Shown piece by piece: positions 1 through 8,422 of a stretch of 64,000 nt of DNA. A model generated the notes under the pieces. It was not told the DNA's origin and did not search any database. It saw only the letters and a program-made list of their open reading frames with translations. The stretch spans positions 5,766,001 to 5,830,000 of the forward strand of contig NZ_CP025394.1 of the NCBI RefSeq assembly GCF_002943525.1. Direction: 5' to 3'. Position 1 is the first letter of the stretch. Every line of letters begins with the position of its first letter. Made by a program: the position numbers and the translations under genes. The DNA comes from Kitasatospora sp. MMS16-BH015. GTDB lineage: Bacteria; Actinomycetota; Actinomycetes; Streptomycetales; Streptomycetaceae.

Positions 1-17
1 ATGCCGAACGTGCCGGG

Positions 18-290
18 ATGGATGTCTCGGCCTATTTCGCCAACGCTGCGACGCGGCAGATGGCTGAAGTGGAGGCGGCGGAAGCCCAGTTCGCCCGGAT
101 CGACGCGATGATCGCCGCGGCCGAGGCAGAGGCCGTCTCGTTCCCGGCGTCGGCGGAGAGCGCCGACGAGGAGCTGACCGAGGAGGAGCGGCGCGAGGTG
201 GACGAGGCGATGGGGCTCGTCTACGGCAAGAACGGCGCGGCCGGCCGCACAGGGAGCGCGGTGTGCCGGTGTACGACATCGGGATGCTGA
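18..290 (+). pseudogene. Antitoxin-like gene of a degraded PIN toxin-antitoxin pair
   Basis: This reading frame encodes an acidic, Ala/Glu-rich protein of about 90 residues with a LTEEERREVDEAMGLVYGK segment. That resembles the small antitoxins that precede PIN-domain toxins in streptomycetes (from memory of the family). It overlaps the start of the next frame (GTG at 263) by 28 bases, as coupled antitoxin-toxin genes do. The last residues, after GLVYGKNGAAG, look like out-of-frame sequence, so the 3' end may be damaged. The partner toxin is clearly broken, so the pair is probably dead. It could also be an intact orphan antitoxin. The exact start (ATG at 18) is uncertain because the window begins just upstream. 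Confidence 0.4.
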
Positions 291-405
291 TCGCGCTGGC
301 GGACCGGAAGGCCAAGGCGGTCGGTCTGCATGCCTGGTCCGAGGGGGTGCCGCATCGCGCGATCGTGCTCGGGCTGGTCTGGCGGCCCACCCGCGTCGGG
401 CACGT
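263..405 (+). pseudogene. Truncated PIN-domain toxin remnant
   Basis: From GTG 263 the frame reads VYDIGMLIALADRKAKAVGLHAW and then VPHRAIVLGLVWRP. This is the N-terminal signature of PIN-domain ribonuclease toxins: a VYDxGxLIAL strand with the first metal-binding Asp, then a HRPIVPGPVLAQVWRP-like segment. The VPGPVLAQ-type portion is shortened here, and after WRP the frame loses all resemblance. The later catalytic acidic residues are absent. A neighbouring frame at about 390-470 reads TYLMAWDAQGVHVVWDLAREW, which may be debris of another gene. No function is expected. PIN assignment is inferred from about 40 residues. Confidence 0.45.
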
Positions 406-503
406 ACCTGATGGCGTGGGACGCCCAGGGCGTTCATGTGGTCTGGGATCTGGCACGGGAGTGGCACGGAGGGGCAGGGGGCGACGGCCTCCGGGAACGA
501 CGA

Positions 504-542
504 AGGCCCAGATCTTGCGGAGTGTTCCGCTGATCTGGGCCT
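504..542 (-). terminator. Terminator-like hairpin downstream of tRNA-Arg
   Basis: The sequence has an 11-base inverted repeat, AGGCCCAGATC and GATCTGGGCCT, around a 17-base loop. It lies about 20 bases beyond the 3' end of the reverse-strand tRNA-Arg gene. The position suits transcription termination of the tRNA. No long T run is present, which is normal for this GC range. Confidence 0.55.
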
Positions 543-561
543 GTCTGCACTTCTTGCGAAG

Positions 562-633
562 TGCCCCCGGCAGGATTCGAACCTGCGCACCCGCCTCCGG
601 AGGGCGGTGCTCTATCCCCTGAGCTACGGGGGC
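562..633 (-). tRNA. tRNA-Arg (anticodon CCG)
   Basis: The reverse complement folds into a complete 72-nt cloverleaf. The acceptor stem is GCCCCCG with CGGGGGC and discriminator A. The D arm is GCTC AGGGGATA GAGC. The anticodon arm is CCGCC CTCCGGA GGCGG, giving anticodon CCG for CGG codons. The T arm is GCAGG TTCGAAT CCTGC. CCA is not encoded. The 3' end faces the toxin-antitoxin debris at 18-405, the side on which an element integrated at this tRNA would lie. Confidence 0.97.
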
Positions 634-779
634 CTGCGTTGTCGTCGTCCGATCTTGCTGGGCGACGTAGAGAACATTAGCAGGCCGACGCGGTGGTCCG
701 TGCACGGGTTTCGGGTGGGTGGGGGAGGAGGGTGGGGAGGAGTGTCGGGAAAGGGCGGACGGGTGGGCGGGGGAGTGGC

Positions 780-785
780 TACCCT
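780..785 (+). promoter_or_regulatory. -10-like hexamer TACCCT, leaderless arrangement
   Basis: TACCCT is separated by 7 bases from the GTG start at 793, and no Shine-Dalgarno sequence intervenes. This spacing would place the transcription start at or next to the start codon. No convincing -35 was seen. Confidence 0.45.
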
Positions 786-792
786 CGGTGAT

Positions 793-1278
793 GTGTCCGG
801 TGCGTTCGGGCGGGTCCTCGTGGTGGACGACAGCGAGGTGATCCGCCAACTGATCAGGGTCAACCTGGAGCTGGAAGGGTTCCAGGTGGTGACGGCTGCC
901 GACGGGGCGGAGTGCCTGGAGGTGGTGCGGCGGGTGCGGCCCGACGTGGTGACGCTGGACGTGGTGATGCCCCGGTTGGACGGGTTGCGGACGGCGGCCC
1001 GGTTGCGGGCCGTGCCCGAGACCGCGCGGCTGCCGATCGCGATAGTGAGCGCCTGCACGCCGGCCGATCTGGACCGGGGCGCCTCGGTCGGAGTGGACGG
1101 GTACCTGGCGAAGCCGTTCGACCCCGCCGATCTGGTGGCGCTGGTGCACCGGCTGATGGCGCTGCGTGACCGGGCGGAGGGCGCCCGGGAGGGTTATGCG
1201 TACGGGTTCGGCGACGGAGCGGCCGGGTTTCGCTCACGGCGAACAGGCGGCAACGGCCCCGGCGGGGCGTACAGCTGA
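793..1278 (+). CDS. Stand-alone response regulator receiver protein
   Basis: The 161-residue product is essentially one CheY-type receiver domain: VLVVDDSE supplies the acidic pocket, VTLDVVMPRLDG holds the phospho-acceptor Asp56, and YLAKPFD holds the conserved Lys. No output domain follows, only a roughly 35-residue Gly/Arg-rich tail. The protein is therefore a single-domain relay or protein-binding regulator rather than an obvious transcription factor. GTG 793 was chosen because the domain begins within ten residues and a -10-like TACCCT lies 7 bases upstream. No kinase is adjacent. It is immediately upstream of argS, with a separate promoter-like hexamer between them. Confidence 0.88.
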   Translation: MSGAFGRVLVVDDSEVIRQLIRVNLELEGFQVVTAADGAECLEVVRRVRPDVVTLDVVMPRLDGLRTAARLRAVPETARLPIAIVSACTPADLDRGASVGVDGYLAKPFDPADLVALVHRLMALRDRAEGAREGYAYGFGDGAAGFRSRRTGGNGPGGAYS

Positions 1279-1344
1279 CGCCCGCGGCGGCGGGAACCGC
1301 GTCTCAACGGGTAAACCGGGTGCGGCCCCGGCGGCGCTCTCCCC

Positions 1345-1350
1345 TACGCT
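1345..1350 (+). promoter_or_regulatory. -10-like hexamer TACGCT before argS, leaderless arrangement
   Basis: TACGCT lies 7 bases before the GTG start of argS and there is no ribosome-binding sequence. A leaderless transcript beginning at the start codon is the simplest reading. Confidence 0.5.
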
Positions 1351-1357
1351 TGGCGTC

Positions 1358-3019
1358 GTGACACCCGCAGAGCTTTCCCAGGCAGTCCAAACCGCAGTGA
1401 GCGCCGCCGTCGAGGCGGGCGAGCTGACCGTCGCCGTGCCCGAGCAGGTGACCGTCGAGCGGCCGAAGAACAGGGACCACGGCGACTACGCGACCAACGT
1501 GGCCCTCCAGCTCGCGAAGCCGGCCGGCATGCCGCCGCGAGCCGTGGCCGAGCTGGTGGCGAGCCGACTGCGAGAGCTGCCCGAGGTCGACGCGGTGGAC
1601 ATCGCGGGCCCGGGCTTCCTGAACATCACCCTGGACGCGGCGACGCTCGGCGCCCAGGCCCGGAAGATCGTCGAGGCGGGCGCCGAGTACGGCCGCAACA
1701 GCGCGCTCGAGGGTCTGAAGATCAACCTGGAGTTCGTCTCCGCCAACCCCACCGGTCCGATCCACATCGGCGGCGTCCGCTGGGCCGCCGTCGGCGACTC
1801 GCTGGCCCGGGTGCTCAAGGCGAGCGGCGCCGAGGTGTCGACCGAGTACTACCTCAACGACGCCGGCGTGCAGATCAGCAAGTTCGCCGCCTCGCTCCAG
1901 GCCGCCGCCAACGGCAAGCCGGTGCCCGCCGACGGCTACGTGGGCGAGTACATCGTCGACATCGCCAAGGCGATCACCGAGGCCGTACCCGGCGTGCTCG
2001 AGCTCGACGAGGCCGAGCAGCTGGAGGTCTTCCGCACCCAGGGCCTGGCCCTGATGGTCGCCGAGATCCAGCGCTCGATGAACGAGTTCGGCGTGCACTT
2101 CGACACCTGGTTCTCCGAGAAGTCGCTGCACGACAGCGGCGCGGTGGAGAAGGCGATCGGCCGGCTGCGCGAGCAGGGCCACGTCTTCGACCAGGACGGC
2201 GCGATCTGGCTGCGCACCACCGACTTCGGTGACGACAAGGACCGCGTCCTGATCAAGGCCGACGGCGAGACCACGTACTTCGCCGCCGACGCCGCGTACT
2301 ACCTGAGCAAGCGCGACCGCGGCTCCGAGGTCTCGGTCTACATGCTCGGCGCCGACCACCACGGCTACGTGAACCGCCTCAAGGCCATCGCCGCCTGCGC
2401 CGGCGACGACATGGACCGCAACATCGAGGTGATGATCGGCCAGTTCGTGAAGATGCTTCGCGACGGCGAAGAGGTCCGGATGTCCAAGCGGGCCGGCAAC
2501 ATCATCACGATCGACGACGTCATCGACTGGATCGGCGTGGACGCGGCCCGGTACACGCTGGCCCGCTCCTCCACGGACTCCACGATCACGCTCGACATCG
2601 ACGTGCTCACCAGCCAGAGCAACGAGAACCCGGTCTACTACGTCCAGTACGCGCACACGCGGATGTGCGGCGTGGCCCGCAAGGCCGCCGAGCTGGGCGT
2701 GGACAAGGGCACGGCCGAGGCGTTCAAACCCGAGCTGCTCGCCACGCAGTGGGAGAAGGACATGCTCGGCGAGCTGGGCGAGTTCCCCCGCATCCTGGCC
2801 AAGGCCGGCGAGCTGCGCGAGCCGCACCACGTGGCGCGTTACCTGGAGAACCTGGCCGGGGTCTACCACCGCCTGTACGACAACTGCATGTTCCTGCCGA
2901 AGGGCGACGAGGAGCTGACGGACACGCACCGTGCCCGTCTCTGGCTCGTCGAGGCCACGCGAACGGTCCTCGGCAACGGCCTGGCCCTCCTCGGCGTCTC
3001 CGCCCCCGAGCGGATGTAA
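1358..3019 (+). CDS. argS: Arginyl-tRNA synthetase
   Basis: The 553-residue class I aminoacyl-tRNA synthetase charges tRNA-Arg in the cytoplasm. An N-terminal additional domain (about 1-110) is followed by the HIGH-type motif PIHIGG (136-139), then the KMSKS-type motif RMSKRAGN (about 374-381), and a C-terminal DALR anticodon-binding helical domain. Length matches the roughly 550-residue actinobacterial enzyme. The frame is open upstream to 1166, but GTG 1358 is preferred because the family N-terminus starts there and a leaderless -10 precedes it. In actinobacteria argS heads the lysA-thrABC region, as here. A tRNA-Arg gene lies 0.7 kb upstream. Confidence 0.95.
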   Translation: MTPAELSQAVQTAVSAAVEAGELTVAVPEQVTVERPKNRDHGDYATNVALQLAKPAGMPPRAVAELVASRLRELPEVDAVDIAGPGFLNITLDAATLGAQARKIVEAGAEYGRNSALEGLKINLEFVSANPTGPIHIGGVRWAAVGDSLARVLKASGAEVSTEYYLNDAGVQISKFAASLQAAANGKPVPADGYVGEYIVDIAKAITEAVPGVLELDEAEQLEVFRTQGLALMVAEIQRSMNEFGVHFDTWFSEKSLHDSGAVEKAIGRLREQGHVFDQDGAIWLRTTDFGDDKDRVLIKADGETTYFAADAAYYLSKRDRGSEVSVYMLGADHHGYVNRLKAIAACAGDDMDRNIEVMIGQFVKMLRDGEEVRMSKRAGNIITIDDVIDWIGVDAARYTLARSSTDSTITLDIDVLTSQSNENPVYYVQYAHTRMCGVARKAAELGVDKGTAEAFKPELLATQWEKDMLGELGEFPRILAKAGELREPHHVARYLENLAGVYHRLYDNCMFLPKGDEELTDTHRARLWLVEATRTVLGNGLALLGVSAPERM

Positions 3020-3043
3020 GCCCGCACGACACCCAGTGCGACA

Positions 3044-3084
3044 GGGGCGGTGACGGCCAAGGATGGCTGCCACCGCCCCTTTTC
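3044..3084 (+). terminator. Rho-independent terminator of argS
   Basis: A perfect 9-bp stem, GGGGCGGTG with CACCGCCCC, is followed immediately by TTTT. It ends 25 bases after the argS stop codon region. Confidence 0.85.
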
Positions 3085-3156
3085 GTAAGCACCAACAGTC
3101 GGTAGTCGCCAGCCTCCGGTAGGCACCGGCGGTCGGCAGGCGCCAGTCGCCGGCGA

Positions 3157-3200
3157 GCACGAGCAGAGTCGCCAGCACGAGCAGTCGCAAGCACGAGCAG
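3157..3200. repeat. Three copies of GCACGAGCAG before lysA
   Basis: GCACGAGCAG occurs exactly at 3157-3166, 3175-3184 and 3191-3200, with spacings of 18 and 16 bases. The last copy directly precedes the lysA ribosome-binding site (AAGGAAG near 3203). It may be replication slippage or a regulator-binding array. Nothing else supports a function. Confidence 0.6.
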
Positions 3201-3215
3201 TAAGGAAGACCGCAG

Positions 3216-4607
3216 ATGAGCCGCTCCGCTCACCCCGCAGGGCCCCGCCACGGCGACGTGCTGCCGGAGGGCCACTACCTGGCCCCGCCCGGTGACCTGA
3301 ACGCCCTGGACCCGAAGGTCTGGCCGTCCACCGTGGCCCGCCGGGCCGACGGGGTGGTCACCGTCGGCGGGCTGGACGTGACGGCGCTGGCCGCCGAGTA
3401 CGGGACGCCGGCGTACCTGATGGACGAGCAGGACTTCCGGGCCCGGGCCCGGGCCTGGCGGGAGGCGTTCGGCGAGGGGGCGGACGTGTTCTACGCGGGC
3501 AAGGCCTTCCTCTCCAAGGCGGTGGTCCGCTGGCTGCGCGAGGAGGGGCTCAACCTGGACGTGTGCAGCGCCGGCGAGCTCGCCGTGGCGCTGGCGGCCG
3601 GGATGGAGCCGGAGCGGATCGCGCTGCACGGCAACAACAAGACCCCGCAGGAGCTGGAGCAGGCGGTGAAGACCGGGGTGGGCCACATCGTGGTCGACTC
3701 GCTGCGCGAGATCGAGCTGCTGGCGGAGATCGCCGACCGGCTCGGGGTGCGTCAGCAGGTGCTGATCCGGGTGACGGTCGGCGTCGAGGCGCACACCCAC
3801 GAGTTCATCGCCACCGCCCACGAGGACCAGAAGTTCGGCCTGAGCCTGGGCACCGGGGCGGCGGCCGAGGCGGTGGAGCTGGCCCTCGGCAGGCCCGGCC
3901 TGGAGCTGCGCGGCATCCACTCGCACATCGGCTCGCAGATCTTCGACACGGCCGGCTTCGAGGTGGCGGCCCGCCGCTTGGTCGGGCTGCTCGGCCAGAT
4001 CCGGGACACCCACGGCGTCGAGCTGCCCGAGCTCGATCTCGGCGGCGGCCTCGGCATCGCATACACCAGCGAGGACGACCCCAAGCAGCCGGCCGAGATC
4101 GCGGCCGCGCTGGCCGAGATCGTCCGCCGGGAGTGCGCGGCGGCCGGGCTGGCCGTGCCGCGCCTGAGCGTGGAGCCGGGCCGGGCGATCGTCGGGCCGA
4201 CGGCCTTCACGCTGTACGAGGTCGGCACCATCAAGCCGCTGCCGGGGCTGCGCACCTACGTGAGCGTGGACGGCGGGATGTCGGACAACATCCGCACCGC
4301 GCTGTACGACGCCGAGTACTCGGTGGCGCTGGTCTCGCGGGCGTCCGCCGCCGAGCCGATGCTGGTGCGGGTGGTCGGCAAGCACTGCGAATCCGGTGAC
4401 ATCGTGGTCCGGGACGCCTGGCTGCCCGCCGACCTGGCGCCGGGTGACCTGATCGCGGTGCCCGCGACCGGGGCCTACTGCCGCTCGATGGCGAGCAACT
4501 ACAACCATGCGCTGCGGCCGCCGGTGGTGGCCGTCGGGACGGACGGCGCACGCGTCATCGTGCGGCGCGAGACGGAGGAGGATCTCCTGCGTCTCGATAT
4601 CGGATGA
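3216..4607 (+). CDS. lysA: Diaminopimelate decarboxylase
   Basis: The 463-residue PLP enzyme decarboxylates meso-diaminopimelate to L-lysine, the last step of lysine synthesis. It is a fold-type III decarboxylase. The Schiff-base lysine is Lys96 in FYAGKAFLSKAV. The phosphate-binding glycine loop is LDLGGGLGIAY, and VEPGRAIVGP and CESGDI supply further cofactor and substrate contacts. ATG 3216 follows a good AAGGAAG ribosome-binding site. It lies between argS and hom but has its own upstream region after the argS terminator. The approximately 50-residue N-terminal extension before the barrel is usual in streptomycetes. Confidence 0.96.
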   Translation: MSRSAHPAGPRHGDVLPEGHYLAPPGDLNALDPKVWPSTVARRADGVVTVGGLDVTALAAEYGTPAYLMDEQDFRARARAWREAFGEGADVFYAGKAFLSKAVVRWLREEGLNLDVCSAGELAVALAAGMEPERIALHGNNKTPQELEQAVKTGVGHIVVDSLREIELLAEIADRLGVRQQVLIRVTVGVEAHTHEFIATAHEDQKFGLSLGTGAAAEAVELALGRPGLELRGIHSHIGSQIFDTAGFEVAARRLVGLLGQIRDTHGVELPELDLGGGLGIAYTSEDDPKQPAEIAAALAEIVRRECAAAGLAVPRLSVEPGRAIVGPTAFTLYEVGTIKPLPGLRTYVSVDGGMSDNIRTALYDAEYSVALVSRASAAEPMLVRVVGKHCESGDIVVRDAWLPADLAPGDLIAVPATGAYCRSMASNYNHALRPPVVAVGTDGARVIVRRETEEDLLRLDIG

Positions 4608-4685
4608 CGAAATTCTCGTCTCAGATCGTGGAACGCCCGTAGATCTCCGTGGAAACTCCCGGAGACTGGGACGGACCGAAGCTCT

Positions 4686-4711
4686 GGCGGGGGCCGTAGA
4701 GAGCCCCCGCC
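4686..4711 (+). terminator. GC-rich hairpin between lysA and hom
   Basis: GGCGGGGGC pairs perfectly with GCCCCCGCC across an 8-base loop. It has no T run and lies 40 bases before the hom start. It may terminate lysA transcripts, attenuate read-through into hom, or stabilise a processed 3' end. Confidence 0.45.
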
Positions 4712-4750
4712 GGGAACCAAGAAATCTCCAAGATTGCAGAGCGGAGTCGG

Positions 4751-6043
4751 ATGATGCGTACGCGCCCGCTGAAGGTGGCGTTGCTGGGCTGTGGTGTGGT
4801 GGGCTCCGAGGTCGCGCGCATCATGACGACGGACGCCGCCGACCTCGCCGCCCGGGTCGGGGCGCCGGTCGAGCTGGCCGGGATCGCCGTCCGCCGGGCC
4901 GGCCGGCCGCGGCCGGGGGTGCCCGAGCACCTGCTCACCACGGACGCGCAGGCGCTGGTGAGCCGCGAGGACATCGACGTGGTGATCGAGGTGGTCGGCG
5001 GGATCGAGCCCTCGAAACAGCTCATCCTCTCCGCCTTCAAGCACGGCGCCTCGGTGGTCAGCGCCAACAAGGCGCTGCTCGCCAAGGACGGCGCCGAGCT
5101 GCACGAGGCCGCCGCCGAGGCCGGGGTCGACCTCTACTACGAGGCCGCCGTGGCCGGGGCCATCCCGCTGATCCGCCCGCTGCGCGAATCGCTCGCCGGT
5201 GACAAGGTGAACCGGGTGCTCGGCATCGTCAACGGCACCACCAACTTCATCCTCGACAAGATGGACACCACCGGCGCCGGGTACTCCGAGGCGCTGGAGG
5301 AGGCCACCGCGCTCGGCTACGCCGAGGCCGACCCGACCGCCGACGTGGAGGGCTTCGACGCCGCCGCCAAGGCCGCGATCCTGGCCGGCATCGCCTTCCA
5401 CACCAAGGTCACCGCCGCCGACGTGTACCGCGAGGGCCTGACCGAGGTCACCGCCGCCGACATCGCCTCGGCCAAGGAGATGGGCTGCGTGGTCAAGCTG
5501 CTCGCGATCTGCGAGCGCGCGGCCGACGGCGAGTCGGTCACCGCCCGGGTGCACCCGGCGATGATCCCGCTCAGCCACCCGCTGGCCTCCGTCCGCGAGG
5601 CGTACAACGCGGTCTTCGTCGAGGCCGAGGCGGCCGGCCGGCTGATGTTCTACGGCCCGGGCGCCGGCGGCGCGCCGACCGCCTCCGCGGTGCTCGGCGA
5701 CCTGGTCGCCGTCTGCCGCAACAAGGTGAACGGCACCACCGGCCCCGGCGCCTCGGACTACACCCGGCTGCCGGCCAAGCCGATGGACCAGGTGGTCACC
5801 CGGTACCACGTCAGCCTGGACGTGGACGACCGCGCGGGTGTGCTCGCCCAGGTGGCGTCCACCTTCGCCGAGCACGGGGTCTCCATCGACACCGTGCGCC
5901 AGCAGGGCCGCGACGGCGACGCCTCGCTCGTCGTGGTCACCCACCGCGCCACCGACGCCGCCCTGTCGGCGACCGTGGACAAGCTCCGTGCGCTGGACAG
6001 CGTGCGGGGCGTGGCCAGCATCATGCGGGTTGAAGGGGAGTAG
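4751..6043 (+). CDS. hom: Homoserine dehydrogenase
   Basis: The 430-residue NAD(P)-dependent enzyme reduces aspartate semialdehyde to homoserine, the branch point to threonine and methionine. The Rossmann motif is VALLGCGVVGSEVARI at the N-terminus. The catalytic centre contains GIVNGTTNFIL and the acidic segment AEADPTADVEGFDAAAK. A C-terminal ACT domain (about 350-430, RYHVSLDVDDRAGVLAQVAS) is the usual site of threonine feedback control. ATG 4751 and ATG 4754 are both possible starts. The gap to thrC is only 8 bases, so the two are co-transcribed. Confidence 0.95.
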   Translation: MMRTRPLKVALLGCGVVGSEVARIMTTDAADLAARVGAPVELAGIAVRRAGRPRPGVPEHLLTTDAQALVSREDIDVVIEVVGGIEPSKQLILSAFKHGASVVSANKALLAKDGAELHEAAAEAGVDLYYEAAVAGAIPLIRPLRESLAGDKVNRVLGIVNGTTNFILDKMDTTGAGYSEALEEATALGYAEADPTADVEGFDAAAKAAILAGIAFHTKVTAADVYREGLTEVTAADIASAKEMGCVVKLLAICERAADGESVTARVHPAMIPLSHPLASVREAYNAVFVEAEAAGRLMFYGPGAGGAPTASAVLGDLVAVCRNKVNGTTGPGASDYTRLPAKPMDQVVTRYHVSLDVDDRAGVLAQVASTFAEHGVSIDTVRQQGRDGDASLVVVTHRATDAALSATVDKLRALDSVRGVASIMRVEGE

Positions 6044-6051
6044 GAAGCACC

Positions 6052-7140
6052 ATGAACGCCGTGATCCACAGAGCCGCCCACACCCACCAGTGGCGAGGTC
6101 TCATCGAGGAGTACCGCGACCGCCTGCCGGTCAGCGCGACGACCCCGGTGGTCACCCTGCTGGAGGGCGGCACGCCCCTGGTACCCGCGCAGGTGCTCTC
6201 CGAGCGCACCGGCTGCGAGGTCTACCTCAAGGTCGAGGGCGCCAACCCGACGGGGTCCTTCAAGGACCGCGGCATGACGATGGCCATCTCCAAGGCCAAG
6301 GAGGACGGCGCCCAGGCCGTCATCTGCGCCTCCACCGGCAACACCTCCGCCTCGGCCGCCGCGTACGCGGTGCGCGCCGGGATGGTCTCGGCGGTGCTGG
6401 TGCCGCAGGGCAAGATCGCCCTCGGCAAGATGGGCCAGGCGCTGGTGCACGGCGCCAAGATCCTCCAGGTGGACGGCAACTTCGACGACTGCCTCACCCT
6501 CGCGCGTGAACTGTCCGAGAAGTACCCCGTCGCGCTGGTCAACTCGGTCAACCCGGTGCGCATCGAGGGGCAGAAGACGGCGGCCTTCGAGATCGTCGAC
6601 ATGCTCGGCGACGCCCCGGACATCCACGTGCTGCCGGTCGGCAACGCGGGCAACATCACCGCCTACTGGAAGGGCTACCGCGAGTACGCGGCGGACGGCC
6701 TGGCCACCCGCAAGCCCCGGATGTTCGGCTTCCAGGCGAGCGGTTCGGCCCCGATCGTGGACGGTGCGCCGGTGCTCAAGCCGCAGACCATCGCCACCGC
6801 GATCCGGATCGGCAACCCGGCCTCCTGGGACTACGCGCTGGCCGCCCGGGACGAATCGGGCGGCCTCATCGACAAGGTGACGGACCGTCAGATCCTGTCC
6901 GCCTACCGGCTGTTGGCCGCGCAGGAGGGCGTCTTCGTGGAGCCCGCCTCGGCCGCCAGCGTGGCCGGCCTGCTGCAGGCCACCGAGCAGGGCCTGATCG
7001 ACCCGGGCCAGCGGATCGTCTGCACGGTGACCGGCAACGGCCTCAAGGACCCGGACTGGGCGGTGGCCGGCGCGCCGCAGCCGCAGGTCGTGCCGATCGA
7101 CGCCGAGGCCGCCGCGCACCGGCTCGGACTGCTCGACTGA
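6052..7140 (+). CDS. thrC: Threonine synthase
   Basis: The 362-residue PLP enzyme converts O-phosphohomoserine to threonine. GSFKDRGM (around residues 66-73) carries the PLP-binding lysine. STGNTSASAAAYA and PVGNAGNITAYWKGY form the phosphate-binding loops. The size is that of the short actinobacterial type. AGTAGGAAG upstream of ATG 6052 serves as ribosome-binding site. It is translated from the hom transcript, and a strong terminator follows, so thrB is a separate unit. Confidence 0.96.
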   Translation: MNAVIHRAAHTHQWRGLIEEYRDRLPVSATTPVVTLLEGGTPLVPAQVLSERTGCEVYLKVEGANPTGSFKDRGMTMAISKAKEDGAQAVICASTGNTSASAAAYAVRAGMVSAVLVPQGKIALGKMGQALVHGAKILQVDGNFDDCLTLARELSEKYPVALVNSVNPVRIEGQKTAAFEIVDMLGDAPDIHVLPVGNAGNITAYWKGYREYAADGLATRKPRMFGFQASGSAPIVDGAPVLKPQTIATAIRIGNPASWDYALAARDESGGLIDKVTDRQILSAYRLLAAQEGVFVEPASAASVAGLLQATEQGLIDPGQRIVCTVTGNGLKDPDWAVAGAPQPQVVPIDAEAAAHRLGLLD

Positions 7141-7150
7141 CCCTCCGTCA

Positions 7151-7190
7151 ACGGACGGGCCGACTCCAAAGGGTCGGCCCGTCCGTGTTT
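7151..7190 (+). terminator. Strong terminator after hom-thrC
   Basis: A perfect 14-bp stem, ACGGACGGGCCGAC with GTCGGCCCGTCCGT, encloses an 8-base loop and is followed by GTTT. It lies 10 bases after the thrC stop. Confidence 0.9.
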
Positions 7191-7463
7191 GAACTGACGA
7201 GTAGGGGTCAATTCATCCATCAGCCCCCACCGCCCGGTGGGGCGAGTCGATTTCGCACACTTTCCGGCCAGAAAGGGCAACACGGCCGATCGAAGAGCGG
7301 CGGGGTGTACCGCTGTGGAACCTCTCTTCGATAGTCTGACCTCCTGCGGGCCGCGCCGTGCCATGACTGCCCGCACCGCCGGGGCGCCGTCGCGTACCCC
7401 GCCCGTAGCACCACCGGCCCGCTCCGGGCCGCACTCCCACATCCCCAGGAGAGTTCCCACCAC
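7191..7463 (+). promoter_or_regulatory. thrB upstream region with two dyads
   Basis: This gap holds no gene. It contains a small hairpin, CCCCACC with GGTGGGG (about 7224-7242), and a longer dyad, ATCGAAGAG (7289-7297) with CTCTTCGAT (7324-7332). The second could be an operator or a structured leader. The thrB ribosome-binding site AGGAGAG sits at the end. Confidence 0.35.
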
Positions 7464-8381
7464 ATGGCTGGTCCTGCGTTCCGTGCCGCCGCCGTCCGAG
7501 TCCGGGTCCCCGCGACCAGCGCCAACCTCGGGCCCGGCTTCGACGCCTTCGGACTCGCCCTCGGCCTCTACGACGACGTGGTCGTGCGCGTCGCCGAATC
7601 CGGCCTCTCGGTGGACATCGCCGGCCAGGGTGCCGACAGCCTCCCCCGGGACGAGCGCCACCTGCTGGTCCGCTCCATGCGCGCCGTCTTCGACCGGCTC
7701 GGCGGGCAGCCGCGCGGCCTCGAGATCGTCTGCGCCAACCGGATACCGCACGGGCGCGGCCTCGGCTCCTCCTCGGCCGCGATCGTGGCCGGCATCACCG
7801 CCGCCCGCGCGGTGACCATCGGCGGCGCCTCCGCCCTCGACGAGGACGCGCTGCTGGCCCTGGCCAACGAGCTGGAGGGCCATCCTGACAATGTCGCGGC
7901 CTGTCTGCGCGGCGGCTTCACCATCGCCTGGACGGAGGAGGACACCGCCCGCGCGGTGACCCTGGACCCGTCCGACCGGGTGGTGCCGGTGGTCTTCATC
8001 CCCGCCGACGAGGTGCTCACCGAGGCCGCCCGCGGCCTGCTGCCCAAGACCGTGCCGCTGGCCGACGCCGCCCTCAACGCGGGCCGCTCCGCCCTGCTGG
8101 TCGAGGCGCTCACCCGGCGGCCCGAGCTGCTGCTCACCGCCACCGAGGACCGGCTCCACCAGGACTACCGCGCCTCCGCGATGCCGGACAGCGCCGCCCT
8201 GGTGGCCGCGCTCCGCGCCGAGGGCGTGCCCGCCGTGATCTCGGGAGCCGGGCCGACGGTCTTGGCGCTCTCCGACGAGGAGAACGCCGAGAAGTTGCTT
8301 CACTTCGCGGGGCCGAATTTCGCCGCGCACCGACTGCCGCTGGACCGCACCGGTGCGGCGGTGCTTCCGCTGGACGCGTAA
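7464..8381 (+). CDS. thrB: Homoserine kinase
   Basis: The 305-residue GHMP-family kinase phosphorylates homoserine for threonine synthase. It starts with the family motif VRVPATSANLGPGFDAFGLAL. The ATP loop is IPHGRGLGSSSAAIVAG, and the C-terminal GHMP motif is VPAVISGAGPTVLAL. ATG 7464 has a good AGGAGAG ribosome-binding site. The gene is transcriptionally separate from hom-thrC, since terminators lie on both sides. Confidence 0.95.
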   Translation: MAGPAFRAAAVRVRVPATSANLGPGFDAFGLALGLYDDVVVRVAESGLSVDIAGQGADSLPRDERHLLVRSMRAVFDRLGGQPRGLEIVCANRIPHGRGLGSSSAAIVAGITAARAVTIGGASALDEDALLALANELEGHPDNVAACLRGGFTIAWTEEDTARAVTLDPSDRVVPVVFIPADEVLTEAARGLLPKTVPLADAALNAGRSALLVEALTRRPELLLTATEDRLHQDYRASAMPDSAALVAALRAEGVPAVISGAGPTVLALSDEENAEKLLHFAGPNFAAHRLPLDRTGAAVLPLDA

Positions 8382-8390
8382 CGGCACAGG

Positions 8391-8422
8391 CCGCCCGAGC
8401 AGGGGGAATGCGGCTCGGGCGG
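8391..8422 (+). terminator. thrB terminator hairpin
   Basis: CCGCCCGAG pairs perfectly with CTCGGGCGG around a 14-base loop, beginning 10 bases after the thrB stop. There is no T tract. Confidence 0.65.

Noticed and set aside
1304..4508. Reverse-strand frames of about 600 codons opposite argS and lysA
   Set aside because: Composition is typical of GC-rich shadow frames (His/Gly/Val/Asp-rich, no family motifs), and the forward genes are certain.
7237..7815. Forward frame of 192 codons covering the thrB upstream region
   Set aside because: It runs through the 5' part of thrB in another frame and shows only Arg/Pro/Ser low complexity.
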